Assembly: GCA_013397845.1 (NCBI GenBank)
Contig: VZTG01000482.1
Location: forward strand, 1,002,454-1,066,453
Direction: 5' to 3'
Length of the DNA stretch: 64,000 bases
From: Melanocharis versteri
Lineage: Eukaryota; Chordata; Aves; Passeriformes; Melanocharitidae
Positions 1 to 11,130 of the stretch are shown piece after piece. Both the position numbers and the translations under genes were made by a program. Position 1 is the stretch's first letter. The number at the start of each line of letters is the position of its first letter. The notes under the pieces were generated by a model. The model was not told the origin of the DNA and did not search any database. It was given only the letters and a program-made list of their open reading frames with translations.

Positions 1-1780
1 GACTACAGAGTAGGCTAATTGCCGATATTCTGCACAGCTTTGGCAATATCACCGATGGTGACAAGTGCTATAAATTCTTATCCTCAGAATAAATCTCTTT
101 AAGATTTGACACAGTTTAACACAGCCATCATGTTCTGGGAGAAGGGTTTGTGTGCAATGCATCACAAGTTCAGAAGTCCTATACTGCTGCCTCTAGATTT
201 GTGAGCAAGGATATTGGCTACCAATGAGCTTGACAGTCTTTTTTTTTCAGTTTCAGTGAATGCAAGTTGGCTGGGAATAACTTGCAGCTGGTACAGCTCT
301 ATTTTTAAATAAGAAGTTAAAATTAGCCTTTCTGCTTCTCCTCAAAATTCCATCTGCTACAATTAATATTAACACGATTTCTAACTTGTCCTTTTAGCTA
401 ATTATATTTTTAGAAAGACTCCATAAAAGGTTAGTGTGAAGAACTTACATTTTGCATTTGTGACAATCTGCTTGCAGAGAATGTGATCCTCGATAATAAC
501 ATGTAGGTCAAAAGGAATTTTATTTAAAACTTCCCAACTAATACACAGTACAGGAAGCACCCTAAAGCATGTAGCTGTTTTTGAGATATTGTTGAAGCCT
601 TCATCCCCATCGCACCGTGAATTCCGTGCTGGCACTCTTAAGGAGGCTGGAATTCAAAGACAGCTGAAAAACTGAGCTCAGAAAAAGTGGCCCACACTTG
701 ATCAATAATACATGTCTTCATCATCTACAAGTGCTACAAATATAAGATAATAATTGGAAGTACAGAGCCTTTCAAAGATATTATTGCTTTCTCTTCCTGA
801 TGCTCTAGTGGATATTAAAGGTCTTTCCTAAATTAGGTCATGACTTTTGTTAAATTTTCTTATTTAGAAAATATTGGCCTTAACTCCATAAGGAATTTTA
901 TCTAGAGGCTTCTAGTGAATTGTAGTCGTATATCTGTGGATGAAATTGGCAACATTTTCACCCAGAAGTGATCCCTAGAAGCAGTTCACCATAGCATTGG
1001 CTGTAGTGGGTCTGTTTTATGACAACTTTGTACAAATACCTTATAAAATGCTCTTTAATGCAAAAATTACCTTGTATATACAATAGTAATTTCAAGGACA
1101 TGTAGATGACTGTAGGATTTCAGTTACAGTGTACTTTTGAATGCTGAATAAGCCATTTTTTGCTCTATTTGAAAACAGAATTCTTCAGAAGAAAATGCTG
1201 CGAAAATTGAGCCTAATCATGTTATGTTGTCCCACTTGAGTCTCATGGACATGAATTTTGCTGTTCATTTTTAGGAGAGGATTCGTAGGACAAGTGCTAT
1301 GGTTTTTATTCGCCCTGTTGCTAAACTCACGGATCTCAGTGCTAATGCAACATTCAAAATTCCACAGTAGGTACTACGTGTTTTGTACAGGTAGCTCTGC
1401 AGGCACACACAAAGGGCAAAATCCATTTACACTCAGCTGCAAAATTCTACACTTTGTCTCTGGGCCAGTTTTATAGAGAACACTGCTGATGCTCAATACG
1501 CTATTGGCAGTAATGAAATATCCACAATACCTAAAAAAGAGTACTGAGAGTTACCTTTTAATTTTTTTTTTACAGTCTGAAAAATCTCCCCAAACTTTCA
1601 CTATTGATTCAGCAATCTTTTCCTTCTGTCGAATGATGACCTTAGTGGTTAATATCTGACCTCAGGAATGATAGTAGAGGATGGAGGAATCCGTACTCAA
1701 GCTCTGTGGATATCTGGGTATTGTCACTTCTGCCTGGGCAGTAGAGAAAGAACATGGGCCAGGGTGAGAAGTGCTCACTG

Positions 1781-1825
1781 TCACAGAACATAGAATGGCT
1801 GAGGGCAGAGGTCCTGAGCCATGTT
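1781..1825 (-). repeat. possible CR1 3'-tail stub (very short)
   Basis: The plus strand reads TCACAGAACATAGAATGGCT followed by GAGG. This closely resembles the reverse complement of the 3' end of avian CR1 elements, which carries repeated ATCATAGAAT/ATCACAGAAT units followed by GGCTGAGG or GGTTTGGG. Similarity fades after about 45 bases, so this would be an extremely 5'-truncated copy in minus orientation. Severe 5' truncation is normal for CR1. The match is short enough that chance is not excluded. Confidence 0.35.
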
Positions 1826-4386
1826 GTATTTGCACCTGTAAATCAAAATAAATTGAAGAAACCAGCTGTTTGTCTTTGAGTAGTTTGGATGTAGTTAGGA
1901 AATTAAATCTGCAAGCTCTTCACTGTCCTCTTTGCTGCCATTCAAACACTTCTACTGTGTATTGAAGTAATTCCAGTAAGTACCTTAGCTATTGCTGAGT
2001 AAATAAGTGAGTAAACACAATTACTGCTGAGATCACAGTTTCTAGTTTGAAAATATTTTAATAAAGGAGAAATTCATTAGCACTCACTCAATGACTGTTC
2101 TCCTTTGCCTGCGTTGAAATTACCATTCTTTTTAGTTGGTGGGAGTTTCCTAAACAAAGGCATCAGTAAAGTTAACCTGCATAATATTATTTTGATGACA
2201 TTTATTTAATGGTACTTTTAAAATAAGTTTTTATTTAAATCATTAAAATTACCTTCTTTGTTGAATATTAATTGATTTGTATAGATTATATGATTTGTTT
2301 GGCACAAATGTTGTCCCTGGTCCTGGAATTTACGCATCTACTGCTTAACTTTAAATATATACTTAACTGATAATTAAATCAATGTTAATTAACAGTAATG
2401 TAGGAATCTGAATTCAGTTGTTTTCCAAGTAGAAGAATGTGAGGTAGAGAAGTAAAGACAACTTGGAGGGTTAAAAAAAGAATGCTGTCTACAGTGAAAT
2501 GAAGTCCAACAGTCTTTTTCAAACAGTGAGTGAATTGAGTTGACCCAGAGTGGTTCTGTCTCTGTTTTATATAAACAAGAGCTGCCAGTTTCAGTTAGAG
2601 AAGTAAATATAACCTGTCTTTATGCAGGTGTGCAAGCCTAATAAAGTTTAAAGTAAAAGCTGTCAAGGGCATAGTCTTGTTGTAGCATCACCAGGTAACA
2701 GCAGCATAGTGCACAGAAGCAGCTACTGGGCTCAGAAAATGAAGGGAATCCACTACTTGTGAGCTGGGAAAACCTTTGTCAGATGCTAGTTTAATACAAG
2801 AGTCTTGGGTGCTGCCAAAGGACTGGCCTAGATTGCTGTAAATTCCTGCAGCAGCCTGGACTTCACATCTCTCTAGAAAGCCCTGGGAACTAAGAAATTA
2901 GAGATGTCAGAAACTTCTGGGCAATGATGATGTCCATCTTCTGTTTTGTCCAAGAGACAGCTTCTTTTAAAGTGGATTTACCACTCAGTTTCCTTACCAA
3001 TTAAAAAGAAACACTCTGCAAACCCCTCGCTGCTCTGTCCCTCCTACACTTCTACACTCTGGAGATTTACATGCCTGATTCTTCCACAGTCCCTATTTAA
3101 AAATCCACATTTGAAGGAGCTATAGTGACATTCTCTAATTTCTTCCTGCTGGCTACCACTTTTTTGTAAGGAGTTTTAAAAAAATAATTAAATTTCATTA
3201 CAGTAAAAAGTCCAATTATTCTTTATGAATTTGTGCAAGGGCAGTACTAGTGTCTCCAGAGGTTTGATGACAAGTGCTCTCTGAAGAGGCCTGATAAAAT
3301 AAACGTATTGCCGTCCACTGTCTCTGCCTTGTGGCACAGTAGCAAAGGAAGCCTGGCTGCAGCTTTGCCTCTGTCACACCCAAATGTAGTTATACGGTGT
3401 TCTTTAGGAAGCCAGTTCTGCTGGTATCATATATACACCCCAGAACACCAAAACTTAGCATAACACAGCACTTCTTATGGAATTTCTAGAATCCCAATGC
3501 CTGACTCTGGTGTCATGATAATCTCAGGAAGAAATAAACTCCTTTAAGAACATTATAAAATACTTCTATTTCTGTTGGGAGCTGAGACCTTACAGTCAAT
3601 AGCTGTCAATGATGTAAACTTGCTTCCTGTAGCCAAGTAGTCTTCTAATATACTTTCATTTCAGTGAAATAATTCTTTATCGTACTTTCAAATTGTGTGA
3701 CAATTTGTTTAATCTAGGATTTGTTTCCAACTTCTTTCTATGGCTATTATCTCCGTAAAGAATTCCTTACTTATGTATTATTTGCTCGTTTGCATAATGT
3801 AGGATTTTCTGCAAGTCACTTTGAAGTTGGATGTGCAAATGGCATCCTGAAGTTCCCATTTAAGTTTCATTCTCTCTGAATAACATTGTCCCTCTTGATC
3901 ATGCCTTATTTTTAATGTTTTCATTTGTGCAAGTATTCGAAGTACCATTTCTGTGCATGAGTATTAGTGTGATCCATATATTTTCCCTGGAGAAAAGATG
4001 GAGATAAGTACAGAAGGAATTCAAGATCTCAGGAGGAAATGCTTCTCCCCTGAGCACACCATGTTGGGGAGGCAAAGGCACAGCTACAGCACAGGCAGGC
4101 CAAAGCACATGGAGTTCCACAGAGCTCTCCTCCAGGAAGAGTGAGGTGCTTTGCACTGACTTAAGAAGGGAAATAACTGATGTTCATAACTTTGCCTCTT
4201 CCTGTGTATTGTCAAATGTGCGCTTTCTTATGTGAATGGCTGCTTACTGAAAGCTACACAGTGTTCCTGTGTCTCATATCCACCGTTTCAGGCTTCTGAG
4301 TCTTGGTGACACAACTTTTTTCCTACACGTTTGACAAACACAAGTATCAAGTTCACATTCATTTTGAAACCATATTGAGGTTATTT

Positions 4387-4403
4387 ACAAACAAACAAAA
4401 CCC
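4387..4403. repeat. short (CAAA)n low-complexity tract
   Basis: An imperfect ACAAACAAACAAAACC run of about four units. It is one of the few A/C-oriented simple tracts in a window where most such tracts are T/G-oriented on the plus strand. Confidence 0.6.
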
Positions 4404-4525
4404 TTAAGGGTTCTTTCAACGCAGAAGTCAAACACTCCAGGGATAGATTCACTCCCCATGAATAAACTAGGACCTGTAGAGTAAGCCCTAAGAGGCACAA
4501 CTTGTGCTACATCAGAAGTGTTCTG

Positions 4526-4551
4526 TCAGGCGGCGAAACAGAGACGCCTGA
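4526..4551. repeat. short perfect inverted repeat, 7-bp arms
   Basis: TCAGGCG at 4526-4532 is the exact reverse complement of CGCCTGA at 4545-4551, with a 12-base spacer. The arms hold several CpGs in a CpG-poor neighbourhood. It could form a small hairpin or be a dyad binding site. No transcript or protein context supports either, and an arm of this length can arise by chance. Confidence 0.4.
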
Positions 4552-6159
4552 AAATACAGATAATTGTGGACAAAAAAGTTCTTACTTCTTATTTAAAACA
4601 GCAGACCTCTCTTTGCTGTGTGAAAATAAAAGTCTGTTAGAGTTTGAAGTCATATATTTGACTTTTGCACTCTTGTGTTTATTCCCAAACTATTGTAAAG
4701 GTAGCAGCTTTCAGAGCTCGTTGGTACTGAATCCTGCTCACTCCTCCTATTGAGAGGCTTAACCTTACCTTTTTAATTTACATTATATTTTTGCCTGTTT
4801 TTACAATCTTTATATTATTTTTACTCAGGTTGTTGCTTGTTACAACAGATTTCTCATGAGCAACTATGCAGGTGTCTCAGGAAATTACATAAGACTGTGA
4901 TAGCTGGAAACTTAAGTCACCTCAGGAATTTATAAAGTAGTTCTGGAGTTGATGGGAATCAGAAGTGACTTACGGAACACACTGTGCTATGTCAACTCTG
5001 TGTGCTGTAAGGAAGTCTGTAGTTAATTTGGTAGCAAATCAGAAGACAAAACAATCTTTTCAGTAAATATGATTTATATTAACTAGTGTGTTTGTTCACA
5101 TATCTCTCTTCAGCACACAAACAAATACCTTTGTAAGAAACAGCCAGTGACATGCAAAATACCCTGAGTTTTCTACTGTTTCACTAACCCTGAGAGACTG
5201 AACTGTACGAGGCAGCAATTGGATTTTGAATGACTAAACCATTTACATGTATCTTCCTGTGAGACTAATGAATCAGTAGGCCTTTTTCTCCATGCAGCCC
5301 ATCATGAATAAATAATGTCGATGAAGTTAGTTAAAGCAGTAGTACAAAGAGGCTGGAGAACTGAGTTTGAACTGCCTGGGTGTTATGTGTATGGAGAACT
5401 GTTAAATACCTGCCAGCTTGAGAGGAAAACCTGATTCTCTCAAAACTGAAAAGAAAAACTTTCTGTAACTTCAGGAAAACAGGTTTGTGATCAAAATCAG
5501 ATATTTAAAGCTGTTTGAGAGGCCCATACAAGCAGGTTATCAAATTGTCGGACTGCTTCTGCTTAGGGAAACCATGCAGTGTATCTCCACACACCAGTAG
5601 CTGGCCTGTACTTTTGTGACCACACTTTCCCTGATCGCTCAGTCCCAAACCTCAGCGCCAGCAAGGCCCCAAGTACTCTTTTGACAGAGTTCAGATTGCG
5701 TCTTTATCTGCTCCAGAGTTGGTCATGGGTAATTTCCTAAGACTGTCTTTGTGCTATCAGTAAAATCTCTTGTGTGCTGGTGTGTTAATTGTTCTTGTGT
5801 GCAAATACAACCTTACAACAAGCTGTAAAGTCTTGAACAAATGCTTGCACATCATCAGTTTTCATTGTTCACTGAGTAAATAAAAGATCATTAAAACGTT
5901 GGTAATGTGTAGCAAATAATAATGTTTACTGAGGCAATCTAAAATAATATTAATGAGCATCCTCACACAATGATATTAGTACAAATATGATCATTAACTT
6001 ACCCTTTCTATACTTTTTATTGTGTTGTTGTTAAGCATTCAATAATGTCTTTTTAATGAACTCTTATTTACTGAGCAATGAAATAGCTTTGTTGATAAAT
6101 TTAATTAGCCATGCAAAAATGTTAATTAGAAAAAAAAAAACCACAAAGAAAAATGACAT

Positions 6160-6385
6160 CTGCCTGGAATACTGCTGCTGCTGCAGCTCCCAGTCAGAAA
6201 GGTTGCCAAGACCTGCTCAGCTGCAGGGGTAACAGACACTCAGGCAGTGCTGGAGCCCCTCTATAGCCAGGGATTGGGAATGGTGCAGCTCAGCCTGGCT
6301 CTCGGGGCTCTGCAACCCTGAGGCTGCAGGGATTCCCTGCTCCCTGCAAACCTTGGGACAGCTTCATGCCTTTTATCCACCCAAG
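6160..6385. other. GC-rich patch of unknown origin with (CTG)4
   Basis: A sharp local rise in G+C within AT-rich flanks. It starts with CTGCTGCTGCTGCAG near 6171 and runs through a CAG/CTG-rich stretch. A 90-codon minus-strand frame (6261-6533) crosses it, but its translation is low in recognisable structure and the opposite strand is also fairly open, as expected when stop codons are scarce in GC-rich DNA. No transposon family is recognised. It could be a decayed mobile element, a regulatory patch or an exon of a non-coding transcript. Confidence 0.45.
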
Positions 6386-6837
6386 GCCTCAGACACTGCT
6401 GCGAGGTTTGTCTTTGATGGAAGAATTCTGAAAGGTTCATCTTGAGATCCCCCATTTCCAAACTGACACAATTTCTTAAGATAATGTTTTTTGAAAATCT
6501 GTGAGATTTATTCCGCTGGATTGTCCAAACCATTTGTGTAAATTATTAGAAGATACGATATAAGCACAATTTCTATGTGGGTTTCACTAGAAAACATAAG
6601 TTATTCTTCTTTTAAATTAGGATAATGGGATCAGGCAGCTGGATATGTGAGTGCAATACTAACCATATGTTAATGCATTTTTTCTGAGGCTGTTTTCTGA
6701 CTAAAACACTCTATCATTGGATTTATCTAGGAAAATTCCATGCTACAGACTGTGGGAAACATTTCTTCTTGTTTGACACATGCCAGTAGACTTCATGCAA
6801 CTTTTTTCTGCATTATCTGCATGCAAGTAAATATGAC

Positions 6838-6875
6838 TTTTTTTTGTTTGGTTGGTTTTTTTTTTGGTTTTTCCT
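6838..6875 (+). repeat. T/G-rich low-complexity tract
   Basis: Alternating T runs and GG/G interruptions (T8-GTTTGGTTGG-T10-GG-T5). It is typical of the low-complexity DNA common in bird genomes and is oriented T/G on the plus strand. Confidence 0.8.
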
Positions 6876-7560
6876 GTCCTCAGAAAACAGAAAATCAGAA
6901 AGAATGATTTCTCCATGAGGAAATCTTTACATAGTGAATTTTCTACAGGATGGATTGAAAGTTTATTAATATTAACGGAGAGATTTCAGGAGTCTAGGTC
7001 AGGATAAAATAAGCCATTCTGGTGAAATACCACAAAAACCCCCAAATTTTTAAATAAATACATATCCTGATTATACTGAATTGTACACTCTGTACAACAG
7101 TTTATTAAATTTTACAATGTGGGAGCCCTTGTTTTCACATGGATGGGATCCATGTTTTTTATGTTCTCTCACCTCAGGTTATATTTACAACTTTTGCCAT
7201 GCTTTTCTTAGTCTTCACGTAAGATATAAACATCTTAATTCAATTCATTGACTTCCAGATGGCAGCAGTGACTCACTTTGGAGAATGGTCTAGCTCAGGA
7301 TAACCATACTACTGCTCAAAGAAATTTAATTTCATTCATATTTGTCACACAATACCTGAAAATGGAATTTTGTAGCCTAAAAATTCATATGAGAAAGTGA
7401 GTTTCTGTAAATTTTCTTTGAGTGCCTTCTTTGAAAAGCCTTCTTTCCATTTACAGTATCAAAAACCAATGTGATGGGTTTTGGCTTTTTTTAAAATGCT
7501 TTTCTTCATATTTAAATTAAGTATGTCAAGTACAGTATTTAATCCTGATTTAGCTTTAAG

Positions 7561-7622
7561 GTTTTTTTGTTTGTTGGTGGTTTTTTTTGTTTTGTTTTGT
7601 TTAGTTTTGGGTTTTTTTGTAC
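7561..7622 (+). repeat. T/G-rich low-complexity tract
   Basis: About 60 bases made almost wholly of T and G, including TTTTGTTTTGTTT units. It produces two artefactual reading frames, Lys/Asn/Thr-rich on the minus strand and Phe/Leu/Val-rich on the plus strand. Neither is a credible protein. Confidence 0.85.
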
Positions 7623-7740
7623 AGTTGATTAGGGGTGAATTTTTAGAGTTCTCTGCACATTTACTGTGCATAATGTTTAATTTCTAAAAGATGGTGTGTA
7701 GTCTACTCCTGCAGTTAATGTAATAACTTGGCTACTAATG

Positions 7741-7960
7741 TTAATCATCAGCGCACTTAAAAATGAGGATAATGCAAATGTACAAACAAGTAAATTCACA
7801 TTGTGAGACTTGTATAACATTTATAATTAGGATTCATTTTAAAAGTGCATGGAAACGCCAGGCGGAAATTTAAAGTGACATGTATTACTATTATGCAAAT
7901 CCAGCACTTACTAAACTCCTTATTCTCAGACTAAATTCTGTTATCTAAATAATTTCTTCA
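7741..7960. promoter_or_regulatory. possible regulatory element with two octamer motifs
   Basis: Two exact ATGCAAAT octamers, the POU-factor binding motif, lie 121 bases apart at 7772-7779 and 7893-7900. Between them are a homeodomain-type TATAATTAGG near 7821 and a CpG-containing palindrome CGCCAGGCG at 7856-7864. The stretch lacks simple repeats and stop-free frames. Motif clustering of this sort is seen in conserved enhancers. However, ATGCAAAT also occurs singly elsewhere in this window (for example near 14555, 16785, 39709, 40329 and 48457), so the pair alone is weak evidence. Function is inferred, not seen. Confidence 0.2.
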
Positions 7961-8306
7961 CAACTGGAAATTATCACCAGCAGCCAAATTCTCTCCTCCC
8001 TTCCAACCCTTCCCTTGATCGTGTTTATTCAATAACACAACAGCATTCAGTGGTGTTGATAAACACTCTTAGTGTTCATTTGGTGAAGCTTCAGTAACCT
8101 GAGCCTCTGGAATTAGCAATCAGTGGTTACAAGGATACAATACACTGTGTAGTATGTTTAGCTACTCTGCCAGAACCTCAACTGAAAGAGCATTTCAAAG
8201 CTCAGTCGACATTTGTTACTTTTTTTCTTGGCCATGTCAGTAGCTTTTACATCTGCTCATAAATCATTTTTAGCCTAATGTGGTGTTGAGCCTTCTTGTT
8301 TTGCAG

Positions 8307-8372
8307 TAATAGCCAGGGTGCTGCCCAGCAGAAGCAGCACAAATGATTACCCAGAGTTAATGATTTGGACAG
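8307..8372 (+). other. exon-like stretch with good acceptor and donor (unconfirmed)
   Basis: A pyrimidine-rich acceptor (CCTTCTTGTTTTGCAG, 8291-8306) precedes 66 bases that end in a fair donor (ACAG|GTAATG at 8373). The length is divisible by three. One frame is open throughout and ends in residues DYPELMIWT; the other two contain stops. I do not recognise the peptide. The same bases are also crossed by a minus-strand frame. Splice-like pairs around short open stretches are expected by chance in 64 kb, so this is only a candidate cassette exon or non-coding RNA exon. Confidence 0.12.
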
Positions 8373-8633
8373 GTAATGGTGACCTCGCTTCCTCAGCAAG
8401 GGAAACAAAGTCGTCCGGATCTGATAATGGAAAAAGATTAATTTAAGAGGCAATTATAGATGGAGAAAGATAAGTTGAGAATAAACTTCCAACACAAGTT
8501 CAAAAATACCAGACATACGAAAAATAAGTAGGCCAAGCATACTCTTCCTCACCGTAGCTGAAATCAGAGTGTTCCTGTTTCTACCTGTAAAAAGATTGAT
8601 CCACCACGTTATGTACAGGTCCACAGCACATAC

Positions 8634-8699
8634 CTGGAGCAGCTGCTGCACAGTGAAACTTCCTGTATCAGTCACTGGAACTGAGCTACTGTGGCACTC
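8634..8699 (-). other. exon-like stretch on the minus strand (unconfirmed)
   Basis: Read on the minus strand, this is 66 bases ending in a strong donor (CTCCAG|GTATGT) and starting after ...TGGCACAG. The frame is open, with a plausible composition including SSSVPVTDTGSFTVQQLLQ. The acceptor is weak because its pyrimidine tract is interrupted by purines. No family is recognised. It lies about 260 bases from the plus-strand candidate at 8307-8372, so both are unlikely to be real. Confidence 0.1.
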
Positions 8700-8898
8700 C
8701 TGTGCCAGTACTTGTGGGGTCTTTAGTTGTGAGAACAGAAATCTTGTTAGAATTTGACTGTGTTGGGGGAAAAATTTCCACCATTACTGCAACTCTTGTG
8801 TTTCATATGAAAAATGGAGAAAAAATTAAAAGATTTGCTAATAGAAAACACTATTTACTCAGAAAGTTAATATTTAAGACTTCAAAGTATGTGATAGT

Positions 8899-8941
8899 AG
8901 GTTGGGTTTTTGTTTCAGTTTTTTTGTTTTGTTTTGTTTCC
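8899..8941 (+). repeat. T/G-rich low-complexity tract
   Basis: GGTTGGGTTTTTGTTTCAG followed by T7-GTTTTGTTTTGTTTCC. Same class and same strand orientation as the tracts at 6838 and 7561. Confidence 0.75.
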
Positions 8942-11100
8942 TAACACATGGGTCTATTAGAGGTTGCTACAGTGATGTCTTGAAGTTTACCATTTAATAT
9001 TTTCTTCAAAAGCAATCAAGAGCTGAATTCATTTGGTATGGAGCTTGGATTCACTTTGCTTAACTCTCTTGCTGGCATTTGCACAGTTTTCATCTGAATG
9101 CGCGCAAGATTGAACAGTAACAACATATTTTTATTGACTACCAGTGGGCATTTCATTGGAACAAGTATTTGTGGCAAAGTAATTAAGGAGCAGATTTTAT
9201 CACATGAACCATCCAAACAGCTGCAGGTAAATATTCCCAATAATGAGCTGCCTGAATTATCTTAGGTAAAGTGTCAACAGCAAGACTGATTTTGAGACAT
9301 GTTTGGGGAACAAGGGGTGATATTTCCAGATGGCTGGGCTGGTGCTGATCCCACTGGTACCAACGTAGCTCTCGCATCACTGCTGTTGTGCCTCACACAT
9401 CTCCAGCTGTTTCAAGTTCCTCACGTCCACTTCTGTAACTGTGCCACCAAACCCAAGAACTTTGCAATGGAACTGTGGTTACAGATGTGCAAAGGTGCAA
9501 TTAGTTGGGGGAAGCATGCCATCAAGCATAGGAGATTGGGATCCAACCTTGTCTACTGGTTTGGAAAATTTTCATTCTCCCTAATAAAAACCAGAACTTT
9601 TTCTATCACTTAAACGTTAAAAAAAGGTATATATAAAATATATGAAATAATTTATCAGACTAATTTAGTTTAATTCTATCACACAGACAAACCCTTTGTA
9701 TTTAGATATAGTCTACACTCATCATTTAGCTCTGATGCTGTAGTTGCTATATCTGTAGAAGCTTAGCACATCTGCTATATGAATCTGGAATGAAAAAATG
9801 TAGCCTTGCAATTCCCAGAAAATACTAGCACTTCTACCACCTCAGTGTGGAAAAATGCCATAGACCTGGATTAAACTCACTTAATGCCAGCTAAATGTAA
9901 GAAGACTGTGAAACCAGTCTGCATCAGACATTTATGTTTTGTCTATAGCCATGGAGATAGGGAAAGAGAGAGAACTCATCGTATTACATCTTGGTGCTCA
10001 AGATTTTTTGGCTGCATTACCTGTCTACCATTCTTTTCCCTTTAATTGAAGTGGAACTCCAGCTCTCAGATGAGGCACTTGAAATGCTGATGGCTACAAC
10101 TGGAGGGCCTCACTGCAGAGTGCCATGGGCTTCACTTAGGATTGGAAAGTGGAAGATGTCAACCACTCTCTTTAAAATATGACCCAACTGGTACTTTAAA
10201 CAGTAGACATGTTGGAGAGAGGACACTTTTCTTGTAGCAGTTTTGTCAAGCTAATTTTTAGATGAATAGCATGCAGCATAATTTCATTACTAAATTCTTT
10301 CCCCTGAAAACAGACGACAATTTCATAATTGCTTAAAAAAATTAAAAAACATTTTTGCTGTTTGCTTATTATCTTGTTGCATGTTAGACCTCTACTGGGA
10401 GAAGGGACCTAAAGGAAGAACCACAGCCTTTGTCACCCCTCCTGCTACGGGTGGCAATAAATGCAAAGCGAGAAACATGACAAAAAACATGGTGTAAGCT
10501 GTCTGTTCGGGAGTTCTGAAGAAAAGTACATGCCAATCAAAAGAAAAAAAATGAACAAGCTGCAGCTCAGCATTTCTTCTGTTGCAACAAAACTTATCCT
10601 CCCTTCCAAACAGTATAAATAGTAAGGATTCACTGACAGAACAGAATTTCAGAAGCTAACAACTTCAAGACAGTTGATTTTTCTTAATGGCACCAAATGG
10701 AGCTTCAGTACAAGTCGGTCTGCCAGTTCAGAAATGTCACATGATGCAAACCTCTCATTTTCTCACAAGAAATAAAGGATGAATCACTGACTTCTGTCAG
10801 GAATCAGATTTAAAAATATCAACACTACATGTAACCTCAGTAGAAATTCAAATGTTTTTCTACATTTTAGCAATTAATTTCACTCTGCATGGTTTACAAT
10901 CAAATGTTTGTGCTGATGTAATTCAACTTTTAACCTGACTTCTTCCATAATTGCTTGTACTCTGTGTGTGTGTATATCTGCCTGTCATTCTTTTTTCCAA
11001 TCATTTTTAAAGCTGCTATCCAGTTTTAACTCAATTGGATAGAAAGATACAAGTCTGAGATAAATTTAGCTCCTACAAGATTTAGAGGAGTATCTAGGTG

Positions 11101-11130
11101 GAAGAAAGTGGAGGGAGAAGGAGAGGGACA
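11101..11130 (+). repeat. purine-rich low-complexity run
   Basis: Thirty bases almost entirely A and G (GAAGAAAGTGGAGGGAGAAG then GAGAGGGACA). A low-complexity run without other visible function. Confidence 0.6.

Larger units (their letters stand above)
1..6150. other. non-coding AT-rich interval, mostly unique sequence
   Basis: No coding region is recognised. Open frames are under 90 codons, occur on both strands and resemble no protein family I know. The stretch at about 5880-6130 is very AT-rich and dense in TAAT/ATTA cores, the kind of sequence found in developmental enhancers, but conservation cannot be judged from one sequence. A short A10 run follows at 6129-6138. The possible CR1 stub near 1781, the CAAA tract at 4387 and the inverted repeat at 4526 are listed separately. 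I see nothing else. Confidence 0.7.

Noticed and set aside
7459..7687. Paired 68-70 codon frames on both strands
   Set aside because: They come from the T/G-rich low-complexity tract; the Lys/Thr/Asn and Phe/Val compositions are artefacts.
10613..10782. TATAAATAG motif followed by a 31-codon ATG frame
   Set aside because: TATA-like strings are common in AT-rich DNA, the frame is very short and no initiator or conserved peptide is visible.
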